Part shown: in pieces, positions 22,593 to 35,027 of the stretch
Position numbering within the stretch: the first letter of the stretch is position 1
How the letters are laid out: every line of letters begins with the position of its first letter
The notes under the pieces: model-generated
What the model saw: the letters and a program-made list of their open reading frames with translations, nothing else
Databases searched by the model: none
Told to the model about the DNA's origin: nothing
Assembly (NCBI GenBank): GCA_003254925.1
Contig: QANZ01015445.1
Coordinates: 16,642-80,641 of the forward strand
DNA length: 64,000 nucleotides
From: Chamaecrista fasciculata
Taxonomy: Eukaryota; Streptophyta; Magnoliopsida; Fabales; Fabaceae
Direction: 5' to 3'
Position numbers and translations under genes: made by a program

Positions 22593-22778
22593 AAGCCCAA
22601 AGCAGCATCTTTAGATTTTAATCATTCACGGATCATCACTTCTAATTAATATTCTTCCATTTGTTTCTGATCTTTTTTTTTTTTTGTCAATTCCCAATTT
22701 TAGTATGCTGTAATTAGTGGGATTCAAATTCTCCCACATCTACAATCTTGTACACTAGTTGTTCTATAGAGGGGCCTA

Positions 22779-25410
22779 TTTTTTTTTTTTTTTTTTTTTG
22801 AATTGAAAGAAACAGGGAAGAAGAGAGAAATTACATAAAGCAACAAGTTCCTACGAAATAGTCATCAATCCCAGGCCAAATGTCCTTCATCTTGATGTTG
22901 TGCTGCCTCCTGGAGATCTGCCATCTATTTTGAGGATCTGCAATCATGTGATGGATATCCTCCATGATTGTGTTGACTCTTGTATGGTTGCCTGTGAGGT
23001 GGATGTCATGCTGGAGAAAAATGTTTGCCTTATGAGATCGGTACTCTGAGCTAATCTCCAGCCATCTCCTGAAGCTATCAGCGAAGGTGTCGATCAGCTT
23101 CTTTGACCTGTCAAAATCACAATGATAGAAGAGAATAGTTGGTCCTGAAGAGAGGAAGGTAAACGCAATGAAAACATTCCTGGATTTTTCTTTGAACCGC
23201 TGGGCAGCAAGGAGGATGTCATCTGGTTCCCACTGATGATGTAGAGATAGGGGGGGTCTACCTCCCGACTTCTTCTTGTCGTTTATGTGTAGGTCCTGGG
23301 CAGCTGCCTCAAGAAATGTGGCATTGTCCTTGATCCTCACCCAATCCTTGATGATTTTTCCTGGATCTGGACTTATATGTTGAAAGAGAACCTCATTTCT
23401 ATGTCTATAAATGGTCCAACAAAACCACAGAATTTGCTGAAGAGAGATATCAGTCGTTGTGTTATCCTTTGAAAACCATTGTTTCAGCCAAGTTTGGAAA
23501 TCCAAAGGTTGGATTTCAGTACTTCTAAGGGCGAGAGGGGAACCAAACCAAGCTGCTTTGGCAACCGGACATTCCAAGAACAGATGCGTGTCAGATTCAA
23601 TACTTTCACATCCAAAGGGGCATGTTCCTGCAATTCTAAATTGTTTCTTGAGGAGATTCACTCCAATGGGAAGACTGTTATGTAAGCATCTCCAGCCAAA
23701 CACATAGAGTTTGGGAGGTAAAGTGGCCTTCCAGATAGAAGCCCAGTTAAAATGACTGCCTTCACTAAAAGAATTTATATTAGTGAAGGAGTTTTTGTAA
23801 GCCTTACTAACCGAGTAGATACCTCTACTGTCCTTGCTCCAAATCAAAGAATCTGGCCGATTTGTGTGGGAGATAGGTATTTCCATAATACTTCTAGTAT
23901 CCTCCTGGTTAAAAATTGCAGAAACCAGTTCCAAATTCCAGTTATGAGAATCAGAGATCAAGTCAGCGACTGTACTGATGCCAGGCATCTCAGCAGTAGG
24001 CTTAAACCAGAAGTTACTTCCTAGATTGATGGAGTGACCATTACCCACCTTCCATTTACAATCACGAATTAAGATTTCAATTTGTCTGCAGATACCCCGA
24101 GCAAGAGGAGAAGTTTGGGAACTTGTTTTAAAGATCAAGTTGGTTTCATCCCGACAGTACTTTGCCCGATAGATTCTGGAGAGGATAGTGTTTGGTTGGC
24201 TGATGATCCTCCAGGCCTGTCTTCCAAGAAGAGCAGCGTTGAAGTCCTTGAATTTTCGTATGCCAAGTCCCCCTAACTCTTTAGGTTGACATATCTTGTC
24301 CCAAGCAATCATATGAGGGGTTTTAGTGTTTTGGTGGTTCCCCCAAAAGAAATTTGCCACAAGAGAGTCGCATTTTTTGGCTTCTTTGTTTGTGAGGGAG
24401 AAATAGGAAAGATGGTAAACTGGAATGGATGAGAGAACAGACTTAATCAAAATAATTCTGCTTGCTTGAGAAAGCAGTTTTGCCTTCCAGCCAGCAAGTT
24501 TGTTCTGAAGGGTTGCCATGATGTCTTCGAACGTCTTTCTATTCCTGGGCTTCCCATCAATGAAGCTCCCCAGATATTTACCAAAAGAATCTACCTTTTT
24601 TAGACGGGTTGCTTTACAAATCATCTTTTGGAATCTGTTCGGGGTGTTCGGACTGAAAGTTATATCAGATTTTGCTGTATTCACAATCAGTCCAGAAGCC
24701 TTACCAAAAAGGTCAAAAACCTGTGTGAATTTATCACAAGCCACAAGATCAGCTTTAAAGAAACAGAGAATGTCATCTGCATAGATTAGGTGGTTGATTG
24801 GAGGGGCATTTCTGGCCACCTTGATTCCTTTGAGAGTTCCATCCTCCTGTGCTTTGATAAGAAGACCCGAGAGGACGTTAATGCACAGGATGAAGAGATA
24901 TGGAGAGATTGGGTCTCCTTGTCTAAGACCAGCTTTCGGGCAAAAAGGATTTGTAAGGCTCCCATTAACATTTACACGGAAGGAGGTAGTAGTAATGCAT
25001 TGAGATATCAGTTGGATCCAGTGCGAAGGGAAATTCATTTCTTTCAGCACCTCGATTAAGAAAGACCAATCAATTTTATCATAGGCTTTCAGTAGATCTA
25101 TTTTGAGGCTGGCCCAATAACTGCGGCCCTTCTTTTGTCTCCTGATGTATCTCAACACCTCATGGGCCACAAGGATGTTGTCACTAATTGAACGTCCTTT
25201 GGCAAAGGCATTTTGATAGGGGGTAATGACTTCCGGCATGATCAATTGGAGCCGGTTTGCTAAGGTCTTCGAGATAACTTTATAAGCTATATTGCAAAGA
25301 CTTATGGGTCTAAAGTCTCGAAAACTTTCCTGAGAATCACCTTTGGGGATCAAAGTGATGATCGTCTGGTTAAGTTCCTTAAGGAGGAATTCATGGACTC
25401 CTCAAGATCT
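22779..25410 (-). mobile_element. 5'-truncated L1-type LINE with 840-codon ORF
   Basis: Poly-A tail seen as T run 22779-22799. The open frame 25353-22831 (minus) covers the RT domain: RPISLCNIAYKVISK, SLKIDLLKAYDKIDW, LRQGDPISPYLFILC, the catalytic YADDILCF, then the thumb and post-RT GGLGIRKFKDFNAALLGRQAW, and a zf-RVT domain (WKATLPPKLYVFGWRCLHN with following Cys/His). The last 150 residues may be a degenerate RNase H fold (uncertain; the DEDD set is not clear). In-frame codons continue upstream to about 25379, where a stop occurs, so endonuclease and ORF1 are lost. It inserted between the MATE 3' end and the P450 copy B 3' flank. No clear target duplication. Confidence 0.88.
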
Positions 25411-25428
25411 GCTTTAAAAAATACATTA

Positions 25429-25944
25429 AGTCAAAGGGTTATTTTGGTCTTAAATGTATGTTTTAATGTTTATTTTGGTCTTTTATATTTCACAATTTTC
25501 AAATTAGTCCTAAATATTAGCAAAATATTTCATTTAGGTCCCAAACCATTGAATATGGTTATATTTCTCTTGTTTCGAGTTCAAATGTGAAGAGTTCAAA
25601 GCTACGTATTGTTCTCAAAGAGTACTTTCTCTATCCAATTAGATTTGTCAGCAAACAAGGTCAAACCGGTCCCGAAAGTAGGTTTCTCGTTTTAGAGTCA
25701 AACTAACAAAATTGATCATATCTCTCTCGTTTCAAGATCAAATGCAATGAATTCAAAGCTACAAGATACTAACAAGTCCTTTGAACTTGAAAATGAGAGA
25801 TGAAAGAAATATGATCAAATTCAATAGTTTGGGACCAAAAAGACACATTTTGCCAACATTTAGGACCAATTTAAATATTTTGAAATATAAAAGACTAAAA
25901 TAAACATTAAGAAATACATTAAGGACCAAAATGATCCTTTGACT
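25429..25944. mobile_element. 516-bp Mutator-type MITE 3' of P450 copy B
   Basis: Ends agtcaaagggttattttggt and the mirror aatgatcctttgact, with inverted arms of about 200 bp. Flanks aatacatta and agtacatta (25420-25428, 25945-25953) match at 8 of 9 positions. The P450 copy A 3' flank has an uninterrupted acattatgtc at this point, which supports the insertion site. A half copy lies at 16018-16135. Confidence 0.8.
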
Positions 25945-26155
25945 AGTACATTATGTCATTTTCCAAATGTATAATCACAATTTTACAAAAAAAATTCACT
26001 CCTAAACATGAAACTACTCTTCCCTCAATTGAAGATAGAAGGGAGCACTAGAAGAAAAACATTGGAAATCAAGCAAACAGAAAATCAAACAAAAACCATA
26101 TTTGAGAGAGTAATGAATGCATGGGTAGGATGAGTGAAGTTATATATAGATAGAT

Positions 26156-27786
26156 CTAGCCAAAGGAGTGCGGTAATGGTTGAAGATGAAGTGGCACTTT
26201 CTTGCATATAGTCATCCCTTGTGCCTCACTCATGTCCAAGTTATCTGCAGTTGTACAAGTTCCATCAGGCAGCTTCCAATCAAACCAATATACAAGATTA
26301 GCAAACACACACTCAACTACTGCAATCCCAAATGGCATTCCTGCACATCCTCTTCTCCCAATGCCAAATGGGATGAACTTAAAGTCTTGTGATCCTTTGA
26401 AATCAATCTCACTATTCTCAAATCTCTCAGGAATGAACTCTTCTGCCCTCTCCCATATTTCAGGATCTCTCTGTATTGCCCACGCATTCACAAACACTGT
26501 TGTTTTTGCAGGAATATCGTACCCTTTTAGTTTCACACTGCCTGAGGTTAGTCTTGGAAGAAGAAGAGGAGCAGGTGGATGCAATCTCAAAGTTTCCTTG
26601 ACCACACATTTCAAGTACTTCATCTCATTCAAATCATCTTCATCTATTCTTGATTTACAACCCACAATTCTTCTCACTTCTTCTTGCACTTTCTTCATTT
26701 TGTCTGGATGTCTCATCAACTCTGCCATCCCCCATTCCAAAGTTGATGCTCCAGCGTCACTTCCTCCCAAAAACATATCCTGTCATTTTCCCAAATATAG
26801 TTAAATAATGTTTGAAATTATAATATACACACTATATGTACTATACACATACATACCAGTAACAAAGCCTTCAAATCATCTTGGGTGAGCTCAAAGTCAA
26901 GCATATCATCTTGTTGAAGTTGAAGTAGAATATCCAAGAAGTTCTTCACATCATCATTCTTCCTGCTTCTCGGATCTGTCTTGTGTTGTGCAATCACTTG
27001 GTCGAAGAAAGCATCTAGCTCTCGAAAAATCACGTTCACTCTTGAGATGAATCCCGTAACATGATCCATCCACCCCAATGAAGGGAAGAAATCCCCAAAA
27101 CAGAACTCTTGAAGTTGTTGAGTCAACCTCCTCCCTATCTTATCAAAGCCATTTTCACCATGCAGAGTCTCGTACTTTTGGCCTAGAGCACACCTTAATA
27201 TGATGTTGCAGGATGTCATTAGCAACATGTGAGTGAGATTCACAGAGAACCCATGTTCACAAGCTTCATAAATTTTGTTAATCAAACATGAAACCTCATC
27301 TTCTCTAACAAACCAATAAGATCGCACCCTTTTGTGGCTGAGAAGTTCGATAACAGAGACCTTCCTCTTCTGTCTCCACTCGTCGCCGTGGGGTAAGAAG
27401 GCCATGTCCTTGCAACCATAGAAAAGGATTCTGAGAGCAACGTTTTGGGATCTATCAGAGAAGAAGACGTCATAGGACTTGACGATTTCTTTGACAATAT
27501 CAGCAGAAGAGACTACAAGAGTTGGAGTTTGGCCTAATTGGAGGAACATGAGAGGACCATACTTATGTGACAGAGCTCGTAAAGATCGATGAGGGAGTGT
27601 GCCTAATTGATGGAGATTGCCAATTATGGGTAATTTAGGAGGCGAAGGAGGAAAATTGTATTTGCTGCTTCTTCTTGCTCTTGAGAATACTTTAAACAGA
27701 ATTATGAGGGTACATATGAAGCAGCAAAACACAGAGAGATACAAGCTTGAGTTTACAATGTTGTATGCCATTTCCATTTGCTTCAC
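26156..27786 (-). CDS. CYP71-like cytochrome P450 copy B
   Basis: Exon 1 27786-26857, exon 2 26779-26156, phase-0 intron of 77 bp; 517 residues, full length for the family. It has an N-terminal anchor (about 11-33), [17 protein letters not shown], helix C WRQKRK, K-helix ETLR (about 372-375), PERF, and the heme loop FGIGRRGCAG with Cys near 455. The I-helix reads GGSDAGAS: the Thr that normally helps split oxygen is Ala (about residue 319), while copies A and C keep Thr. Thr loss is tolerated in some P450s (for example allene oxide synthase-like and some others) but usually changes chemistry or reduces activity. Closest relative is copy A. An alternative start three codons on (MEMAYN) is possible. 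It acts at the ER with a reductase partner; the substrate is not inferable. Confidence 0.9.
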
Positions 27787-27817
27787 AATTAGTGATTGCC
27801 TGGTTGAATTGTATACA

Positions 27818-27990
27818 TAATGAGCTTGTTTAAATAATCTTTACTCAATGATTCTATATGTTTAATTAATAGACAAATTCAATTGACCTATTCATTAGAT
27901 TAATTATATAAAATTTCAAATTTCTTGTGAGTTCCAAAGGTTAATTACCTACCTAGCCTGTCCTATACGAAGCGGACGAAAGGCACATAA
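27818..27990 (-). promoter_or_regulatory. P450 copy B 5' block with TATA-like box
   Basis: Nearly the same sequence as 10205-10375, with ttatataa at 27904-27911 about 120 bp upstream of the start codon and the block agcctgtcctatacgaa further up. Conserved in front of copies A, B and fragment D. Confidence 0.5.
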
Positions 27991-28135
27991 GATGTCTTTG
28001 TCCAAGCTGATTTGGGTTTGATTCAGTACTTCAAATAACAAACATATTCTTCAAACATATAGAATTTTAAAATGAAAATAATAAATAGTCTACATTATCA
28101 AAAACATACTTTCAGCATATTTTTCCTAGTGATTT

Positions 28136-28380
28136 TCACAATTTTAGAATAAAAACATATAGAATTGAGTTTTTATTCTAAAATTGTGATGATATATTTG
28201 TCAAATGACATAATGTAATAGCTAGTACGTCAATATAATAATAGAATAATAGGTAAGGTTTAGTGTTTATCTTAATCAACCTCACTTCCATTGGTTTTAC
28301 TCAGAAGTGATTGTTTTGTACTGCCATCTAATTTGTATTTGGTTTTGGGGATAATTAATGTATGTATCACGTGGGAAGAA
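28136..28380. repeat. Inverted P450 3'-flank block led by a perfect 21-bp hairpin
   Basis: 28136-28156 and 28169-28189 are perfect reverse complements (21 bp) around a 12-bp loop. From 28169 to 28380 the reverse complement follows 8165-8385, the P450 copy A 3' flank. The hairpin arms are themselves the tcacaattttagaataaaaa segment of that flank, so the palindrome marks the turning point of a fold-back duplication. Confidence 0.8.
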
Positions 28381-28986
28381 CTTTTGCAGTATGCATAATA
28401 TTTGTATTCTACCCTTTGAAGTATGCATAGTATTTGTATTCCATGTGCCAATAAGGGAACCCGAACTCTCTGAATAGTCTGATGCACCTTTCGAAGTCGC
28501 CAACTTTGAGTCACCTTAAAATTAATTTTGATGCTACATACTTCTATTTTAAAATTAACTCTGCTGCAGCTTGATGATATTTTCTAACATATTCATATCG
28601 TGGCAACACATTTTGCGAGTTTCTTCTGCTTACTTGTGAAGCGTGAGTAATCTCTTTTGGCCAATTGTTGAGAAAAATAATAATATTTATAGTTATAAAA
28701 TATTTTTTCCTCTTTGAGAATAACCAAAGAAATAAGATAAAGGAACACAATCACAACACAAGAGAAAATAAAGTGGAAAACCCAAATCGGGAAAAAAACC
28801 ATGACCGTTGCCAAAAGACAACAAGAGAAAAATACTATATGACAATTGTTACATCACACAATATTCTCTCAACCCTTATCCCAAGTACATCTATACTCTT
28901 ACAAAATAACTATTTAATTATACCTTCCACACTCTACGAATAGAAGAACTCTAAAATACAAGAGAGGAAGAAATTTAAAAGTCAAA

Positions 28987-29205
28987 TACTCCCTCCGGTT
29001 CTGAATATCTGATGTTTTGGAGAATTTTTTTTGTTCCAAAATATCTGATGTTTTACAAATTCAAGATAGCATTAATTATTTGTTTGTCATTTTATCCCTA
29101 TTAAATATAGTAGAATCATAAATGAATAAGCATTTTCCAAGTATTTCTATTATTTTCAATAGGGATAGGTTAGTCTTTTTATCTCATTTTTCTCTTCTGA
29201 TCTTG
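28987..29205. mobile_element. Stowaway-like MITE fragment
   Basis: Starts tactccctccggttctga, the characteristic Stowaway/Tc1-mariner MITE terminus, with tatctgatgttttggag repeats behind it. The opposite terminus is missing where P450 fragment D begins. Confidence 0.5.
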
Positions 29206-29216
29206 GGAGCTACCTT

Positions 29217-29485
29217 TTGGGGTCTGTCAGAGAAGAAGACATCATAGGACTTGACGATTTCTCTAACGATATAAGCAGAAGAGACTACAAGAGTTGGAGT
29301 TTGGCCTAATTGGAGGAACATGAGAGGGCCATACTTATGTGACAGAGCTCCTAAAGATTGATGAGGGTGCCTAATTGATGCAAATTTCCAATGATGGGAA
29401 ATTTAGGAGGTGAAGGAGGCAAATTATATATGTTTCTACTTCTTCTTTTTTAGAAGACTTTAAAGAGAATTATTATGACAGTACA
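29217..29485 (-). pseudogene. P450 fragment D (N-terminal piece)
   Basis: On the minus strand this covers the segment after the membrane anchor: [17 protein letters not shown], the [22 protein letters not shown] block and the start of [10 protein letters not shown], about residues 25-105. A 6-bp loss at the GTLPH position and the missing rest of exon 1 and exon 2 make it dead. Its sequence near the anchor is closer to copy C (tatatgtttct instead of the copy A/B form). Its promoter block survives at 29925-30090 but is separated by about 430 bp of unrelated repeat DNA. Confidence 0.85.
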
Positions 29486-29489
29486 AATT

Positions 29490-29915
29490 TACTATTTGTT
29501 ACACTGAATCAACTAATAAATATACTAATCACTCTGTGAATTCTTGTAATTATCAACGATTTAATTTTTGGGTCAAATTTAGAGACTAAAAAGTATAAAT
29601 TTAGTACAAATTTAGGGACTAAATAATATAAATTCAGGGACCAAAAAGTATTAAATTTGTTCAAATTCAGGGACCAAATAGTATTAATTCAGTATGAATT
29701 TAAGGAGCACAAAGTATAATATTAGTTCAAATTTATAAACTAAATAGTATTAATTTAATACAAATTCAAATGTAAAAAAGTATAAAATTAGATCAAATTT
29801 AAGGACTAAATAGTTTATAATTGAAATAATTCAGGGACCAACTTGTATATTTCGATTATTCATAGACTAATTAGTTAACTCGATGTAAATTCAGGACCAA
29901 ATAATAAGTTTTCTC
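29490..29915. repeat. Insertion of 'agggactaaatagtata' subrepeats
   Basis: Seven or so degenerate units of about 40 bp (tttagggactaaatagtata, ttcagggaccaaaaagtat) split fragment D from its promoter block. Probably one arm of a DNA element; ends not resolved. Confidence 0.5.
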
Positions 29916-29924
29916 TTAAATAAA

Positions 29925-30090
29925 CTTTGCTCAATGATTCTAAATGATTAATTAATTAGTAGAGAAACTCTATTAAGTATTAACCTATGCATTTGGAAAA
30001 TTATATAAAATTTTAAATTTCTTGTGTGAGAGTGATAAAGGTTAACCTGCCTAGCCTGTCCTATACGAAACGGACGAAACGCAAATAAGA
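29925..30090 (-). promoter_or_regulatory. Orphan P450 5' block
   Basis: Matches the copy A and B upstream blocks, including cctgcctagcctgtcctatacgaaa-type sequence and an attatataaaatt box near 30000. No intact gene is attached to it now. Confidence 0.5.
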
Positions 30091-30429
30091 TGTCTTTGTC
30101 CAAACTTATTCGGATCAGATTATCTTTTTATGAACAAAATTATAAAAATAAACAAAATCTTCCGTACTTAATATAACAAACATATATTCTTGATACATAT
30201 ATAATTTAAAAACGAAAATAATAAATAATCTACGGCTCTACGCTATCAAAGGACAAAAAAATTAATTCATTACAGTTTTTCTAGTGCAAATAAAAAACAT
30301 AAAATTTCATGATTCTTATCTACATACCAAACAAAAAAAAAATTGACATTTGGTAATCGGTAATCTTAATCCGATCTTGTCATCTCAGTGATGACAATTT
30401 GGTCGGTATCTAAAATACCCATCTAAATT

Positions 30430-30663
30430 TGTACAGAGTAATATTTGCAAAAAGATGCTGCTTTTCATTCAATGAGAAAAGCTTTTATAAAGCTTAATTA
30501 CAGAGTGTGCCGTTCAGTAAATTAATAAGGACCAAAACAGAATAGAACCGAAAAGTAACAGTAAAACTAACTCAGGCCCTAATAACTTAGGCCCAATTAC
30601 AAAGATAACCATAATTAAATAATTCTAAGGGAAATATTAGAAATATTATATCATATTTCTACA
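30430..30663 (-). repeat. Copia 3' LTR
   Basis: Begins tgtacagagtaa and ends tttctaca on the plus strand. The polypurine tract (seen as cccccccccaaag, 30664-30676) abuts it on the inside. Confidence 0.95.
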
Positions 30664-33600
30664 CCCCCCCCCAAAGCTGGAGAAGTATGAGTGTGCATCA
30701 TGCTCAGCTTGGACACTAATAAGGAGAACTTTGGAGCTGCTAATGGTTTAGTGAAGACATCAGCAACCTGAGATGCAAAACACACAAACTGGGGTTGGAC
30801 AAAACCCAACTTGACTTGATCTCTCACATAGTGACAATCAAAGTCAAGGTGTGTGGTCCTTTCATGGAACACCGGGTTGGCAGAGATGTGTATTGCAGCT
30901 TGATTGTCACACCAAAGTCCTATGGGATAATTAATAGAAACTTTGAGATCCCGAAGAACATATGAAATCCATTTAAGTTCTGCTACAGTGGAGGCCAAAC
31001 TTCTATACTCCGCTTCTGCTGAACTTCTGGAAACAGTGGACTGTTTCTTGGCCTTCCAAGAGATGAGAGAGCCTCCCAAAAAGATGCAGAAACCGGTTAT
31101 ACTTCGCCTAGTGTCTGGACAAGTTGCCCAATCAGCATCTGAAAAAGGCTTCAACACTAAGAGAAGAAACATTAGTAGAGAAAAACAATCCTTTTGAAGG
31201 ATTGCCTTTCAATAGTGCAGGATATAGAGAGTTGCAGACCAGTGATCAACACAGGGATTATTTACAATTTGACTAAGTTGTTGGGATGCAAAGGCAACAT
31301 CAGGTCTAGTAAAATTTAAGTAAAGTAATCTACCAATGAGCCTACGATATTGTTCAGGATTTTTCATAAGTTCACCATCAATATTTAGAGAATAGGCACC
31401 CTTTACCATAGGAGTATCTGCTGCCTTAGAATCCAACAACCCACAATCAGATATAAGATCCAAAATATATTTTCTTTGATTAACTAATATTCCTGAATCA
31501 GTTTGATGTATTTCCAATCCTAAGAAATAATGTGCAGGGCCTAAATCTCTAATAGTAAAAACATCATGTAGGGATTTCTTAACTGTGGCAATCAAAGAAA
31601 GAGAATCACTAGTAACAAGTACATCATCCACATAGATTAATAAGGCTATGAAACCCTCAGAACAAGACTTGGTAAACAAACAGTGATCATGAGTAGATTG
31701 CAAAAAACCAATACTTTCTAAATGGTGAGTGATTTCTTTATTCCATTGACGAGAAGCTTGCTTCAAGCCATACAAGCTCCTTTTTAGTTTACACACCATT
31801 TTAGAATTTTTCAGTTTTATATCCAGGAGGTGGCAACATATATAATTCTTCATCAACAAAACCATGTAGGAAAGCATTGTTTATGTCAAATTGGTGCAAA
31901 GGCCATTGATTGGCAGCAGCTAAACATAATAAAATTCTGACAGTAACATTTCTAACAACAGGGGAGAAACTATCTACATAATCTTCACCTTCTTCCTGGT
32001 TGTAGCCTTTGGCTACTAAACGAGCCTTGTACCTTTCAATATTGCCATCAGGTTTTAATTTAGTCTTGTATACCCATTTGCATCCAATGAATTTCTTGTT
32101 AGGAGGCAAAGGAACCATCTCCCAGGTTTGATTGGATTCCAAAGCCTCTATTTCTTGATTCATGGCTTCAACCCAATGAGACAAACCACTAGCCTCTTTG
32201 TAGCTTCTAGGCTCATGAACCTGATTAACCTTGGCAAGAAAACTAACATGGTTAGCTGTAAGAGCAAAAGAGGGTGAAGAAGTAGTCACATTACCAACTA
32301 CATATTGTTGCAGCCACTGTGGTTGCTTTTTAATCATGTTGCTTCTTCTCACAGGTAAATCATCAAGAGTAGCATCAGTAGATAATTGAGGATCTAAAGG
32401 CTGTTCTGGATTTAAGGTATTAGTCATAGTATAAGCGGAGCCATCTAAAGGAGCATTAGGAGATGCAGTAGGCATATCAGAAATAATAGTGTTATCATCT
32501 TCAAAAATGGGAAGAGGGATAGGTGTTTCGTCCACTAATTCTTCCTTAAAGTTAATAAAAGGAAAGATTTTCTCATGAAAAATCACATCTCTAGAGATAA
32601 AAATCTGTTTAAGATCCACATCATATAACCGAAATCCTTTATTAGTTGAAGAGTATCCTAGAAAAATGCATTTTCTTGATCTTGAATCAAATTTATGTTT
32701 GTGAGGGCTAATATTCGTAGCATAGCATAGACAACCAAAAACACGTAATTGAGAGTAATCCGGGGGTTTTTGAAATAAGACTTCATAAGGTGTTTTCCAA
32801 TTTAAAACCGAGGAAGGTAATTTATTTATCAAAAAAGCTGCAGTCATGACAGCTTCACCCCAAAACTTTAAAGGCAAACCAGATTGAAATAATAAAGACC
32901 GGGCTACCTGAATTAAGTGTCTATGCTTCCTTTCCACAACACCATTTTGTTGTGGTGTGTATGTACAGGTTCGTTGGTGCATAATCCCTGTTGATTCAAG
33001 TAAACCTTTGCAAGTAATGTTAATAAATTCAGATCCATTGTCACTCCTTAAAACTTTTACAGTGGAGTGAAAATGGTTTTGAACAAATAAGAAAAAAATA
33101 CCTAATAAATTTGGAACTTGAGACTTATTATTCATCAAGTATACCCACACAACCCTTGAATGGTCATCAACAATGGTTAGCATAAATCTAGCACCAGAAA
33201 TTGAAGGTACCCGAAATGGGCCCCAAACATCAACATGTATAAGATCAAAAACAGAATCAACAATTTTATGACTTGTAGGAAAGGGAATTCTAGTTTGCTT
33301 GGCGATTTATGACATATATCACAAACTTTATTCTCAAGTTTACATTGTACATGTAAAAAAGATAATCGTGACATTACTCCCACAGATGGGTGTCCTAATC
33401 GTTCATGCCATATATCTATTGTTTTATTATCTTCCACTTTACAAGCATTAACAGAATCAGAATTATTTATGGTTTCCACAGGATTTGAGGTAATATAGGT
33501 TGTTAATTCTGCTGCCCAAGACAGGTTCAGTTTTCTGTCCCTGCATCACACAGTTTTGGTTATTAAAACCAATTTTAAACCTTGTAACTATCACAAATTT

Positions 33601-35015
33601 TCCAACAGAAATTAAATTAAATTTAAAGTCTGGAACATATAGGACATCATGTAGAGTGATTTTATTATTAATTTTGGCACTACCAATTAATTTAACCACT
33701 TTAATGCTACCATCTGGTATTTTAACAATATTCTTTCCATCTTTCTTTCTAACATTGTTTAAAAGTTTTAAATTTCCAGTTATATGAGTAGATGCCCCTG
33801 AGTCTATAATCCATTTATCATCAGTCATATTAATGGTCATACCTGCAAACTCTGCAAAGCAGCTTAGATTGAGAGGAGTATCCTCTTGTGTCACCTTCTC
33901 CTTCATGCATTTCTGGAATTCCTTTTGTATAAAATTAGCAAGCATGGCTGTGCCTGTGTCCATTCCTTGATGTTTGTCAGCTTCTTCCTCAGCTTGTACT
34001 GCATGTGCCATCTCCTTCTTGCTCCTAAGTTCCTTGAACCACTCTGGGTAACCATGTTTTTTAAAGCATATGTCCTTTGTATGTCCATTCTTGTGACAAT
34101 GTGTGCAGAATTTCTCCATTTTTTCTTTCTTGCGCTGAAGATTCTTATTATTGTTGTTCCCTGGACCTTTGTTACTCTCCACGGACTTCATAGCCAAAGC
34201 ATTAGTTTCAACAAAAGAATCAGAAGTGATAGTAATATCCCTTTGTTTCTCTATCCTAGAGATCATAGAGTAGATTTTGTTAAATGGTGGCATAGGGTCC
34301 ATCATAAGGATATTACTTACCACCCCTTCATACGCATCTCCAAGTCCCATCAAGAATTGCATGACTTGGTTTGAAGAATGCATTTCTTCGATTTTCTCCT
34401 TAGCATCACAAGTGCACCATGGTTGTGGCTCCAAACAATTCAGTTCTTCCCAGATTTTCTTCATTTTAGTAGAATACAAGGCAAGTGAGTCATTACCTTG
34501 CTTCATCGTTGTCAATTGTTTCTTCAGCTGAAAGATCCTTGGCCTATCGATTTCCCCAAATTTTTCTTCTAATTCCACCCACAGATCCCTAGCCGTGTTG
34601 GAGTACATGTAAGCTTCATGCAATTCCTTCACCATAGAGTTCAAGATCCATGATATTACCATGGAATCCACGAAAGTCCATTGAGAATATGCGTCGCCAT
34701 CCTCCATGTCTGGTTTCTTGCAGGTTCCGTTGACGAATCCCACCTTGTTTTTCGCCTTGAGTGCGATTAACATTGATCTGCTCCAAAGTAGGTAGTTGCT
34801 CAAGGTTAATGGGTTCGATACAAGCTGCATGCCCGGGTTATCCGAAGGATGGATGTAGTAGGGATCTTTTCTGTAGTCTTTTCCTGCGTTATCAGCTCTT
34901 GAACTTCCAGATCGAGAAGTCTCTGAGCTGGATTATTGATTCTCCGCCATAGCCGCCGCTATCTGCCTTCACTTTTCAGTAAGCTAAACCTAGCCGCTCG
35001 ATAATGTTCCTAATT

Positions 35016-35027
35016 GCTCTGATACCA
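35016..35027 (-). promoter_or_regulatory. Copia primer binding site (initiator tRNA-Met type)
   Basis: Minus strand tggtatcagagc immediately after the 5' LTR, the standard plant Copia PBS complementary to the 3' end of tRNA-iMet. Confidence 0.93.

Noticed and set aside
22831..25353. LINE frame as a host gene
   Set aside because: RT catalytic motifs, poly-A tail and truncation show it is a retrotransposon.
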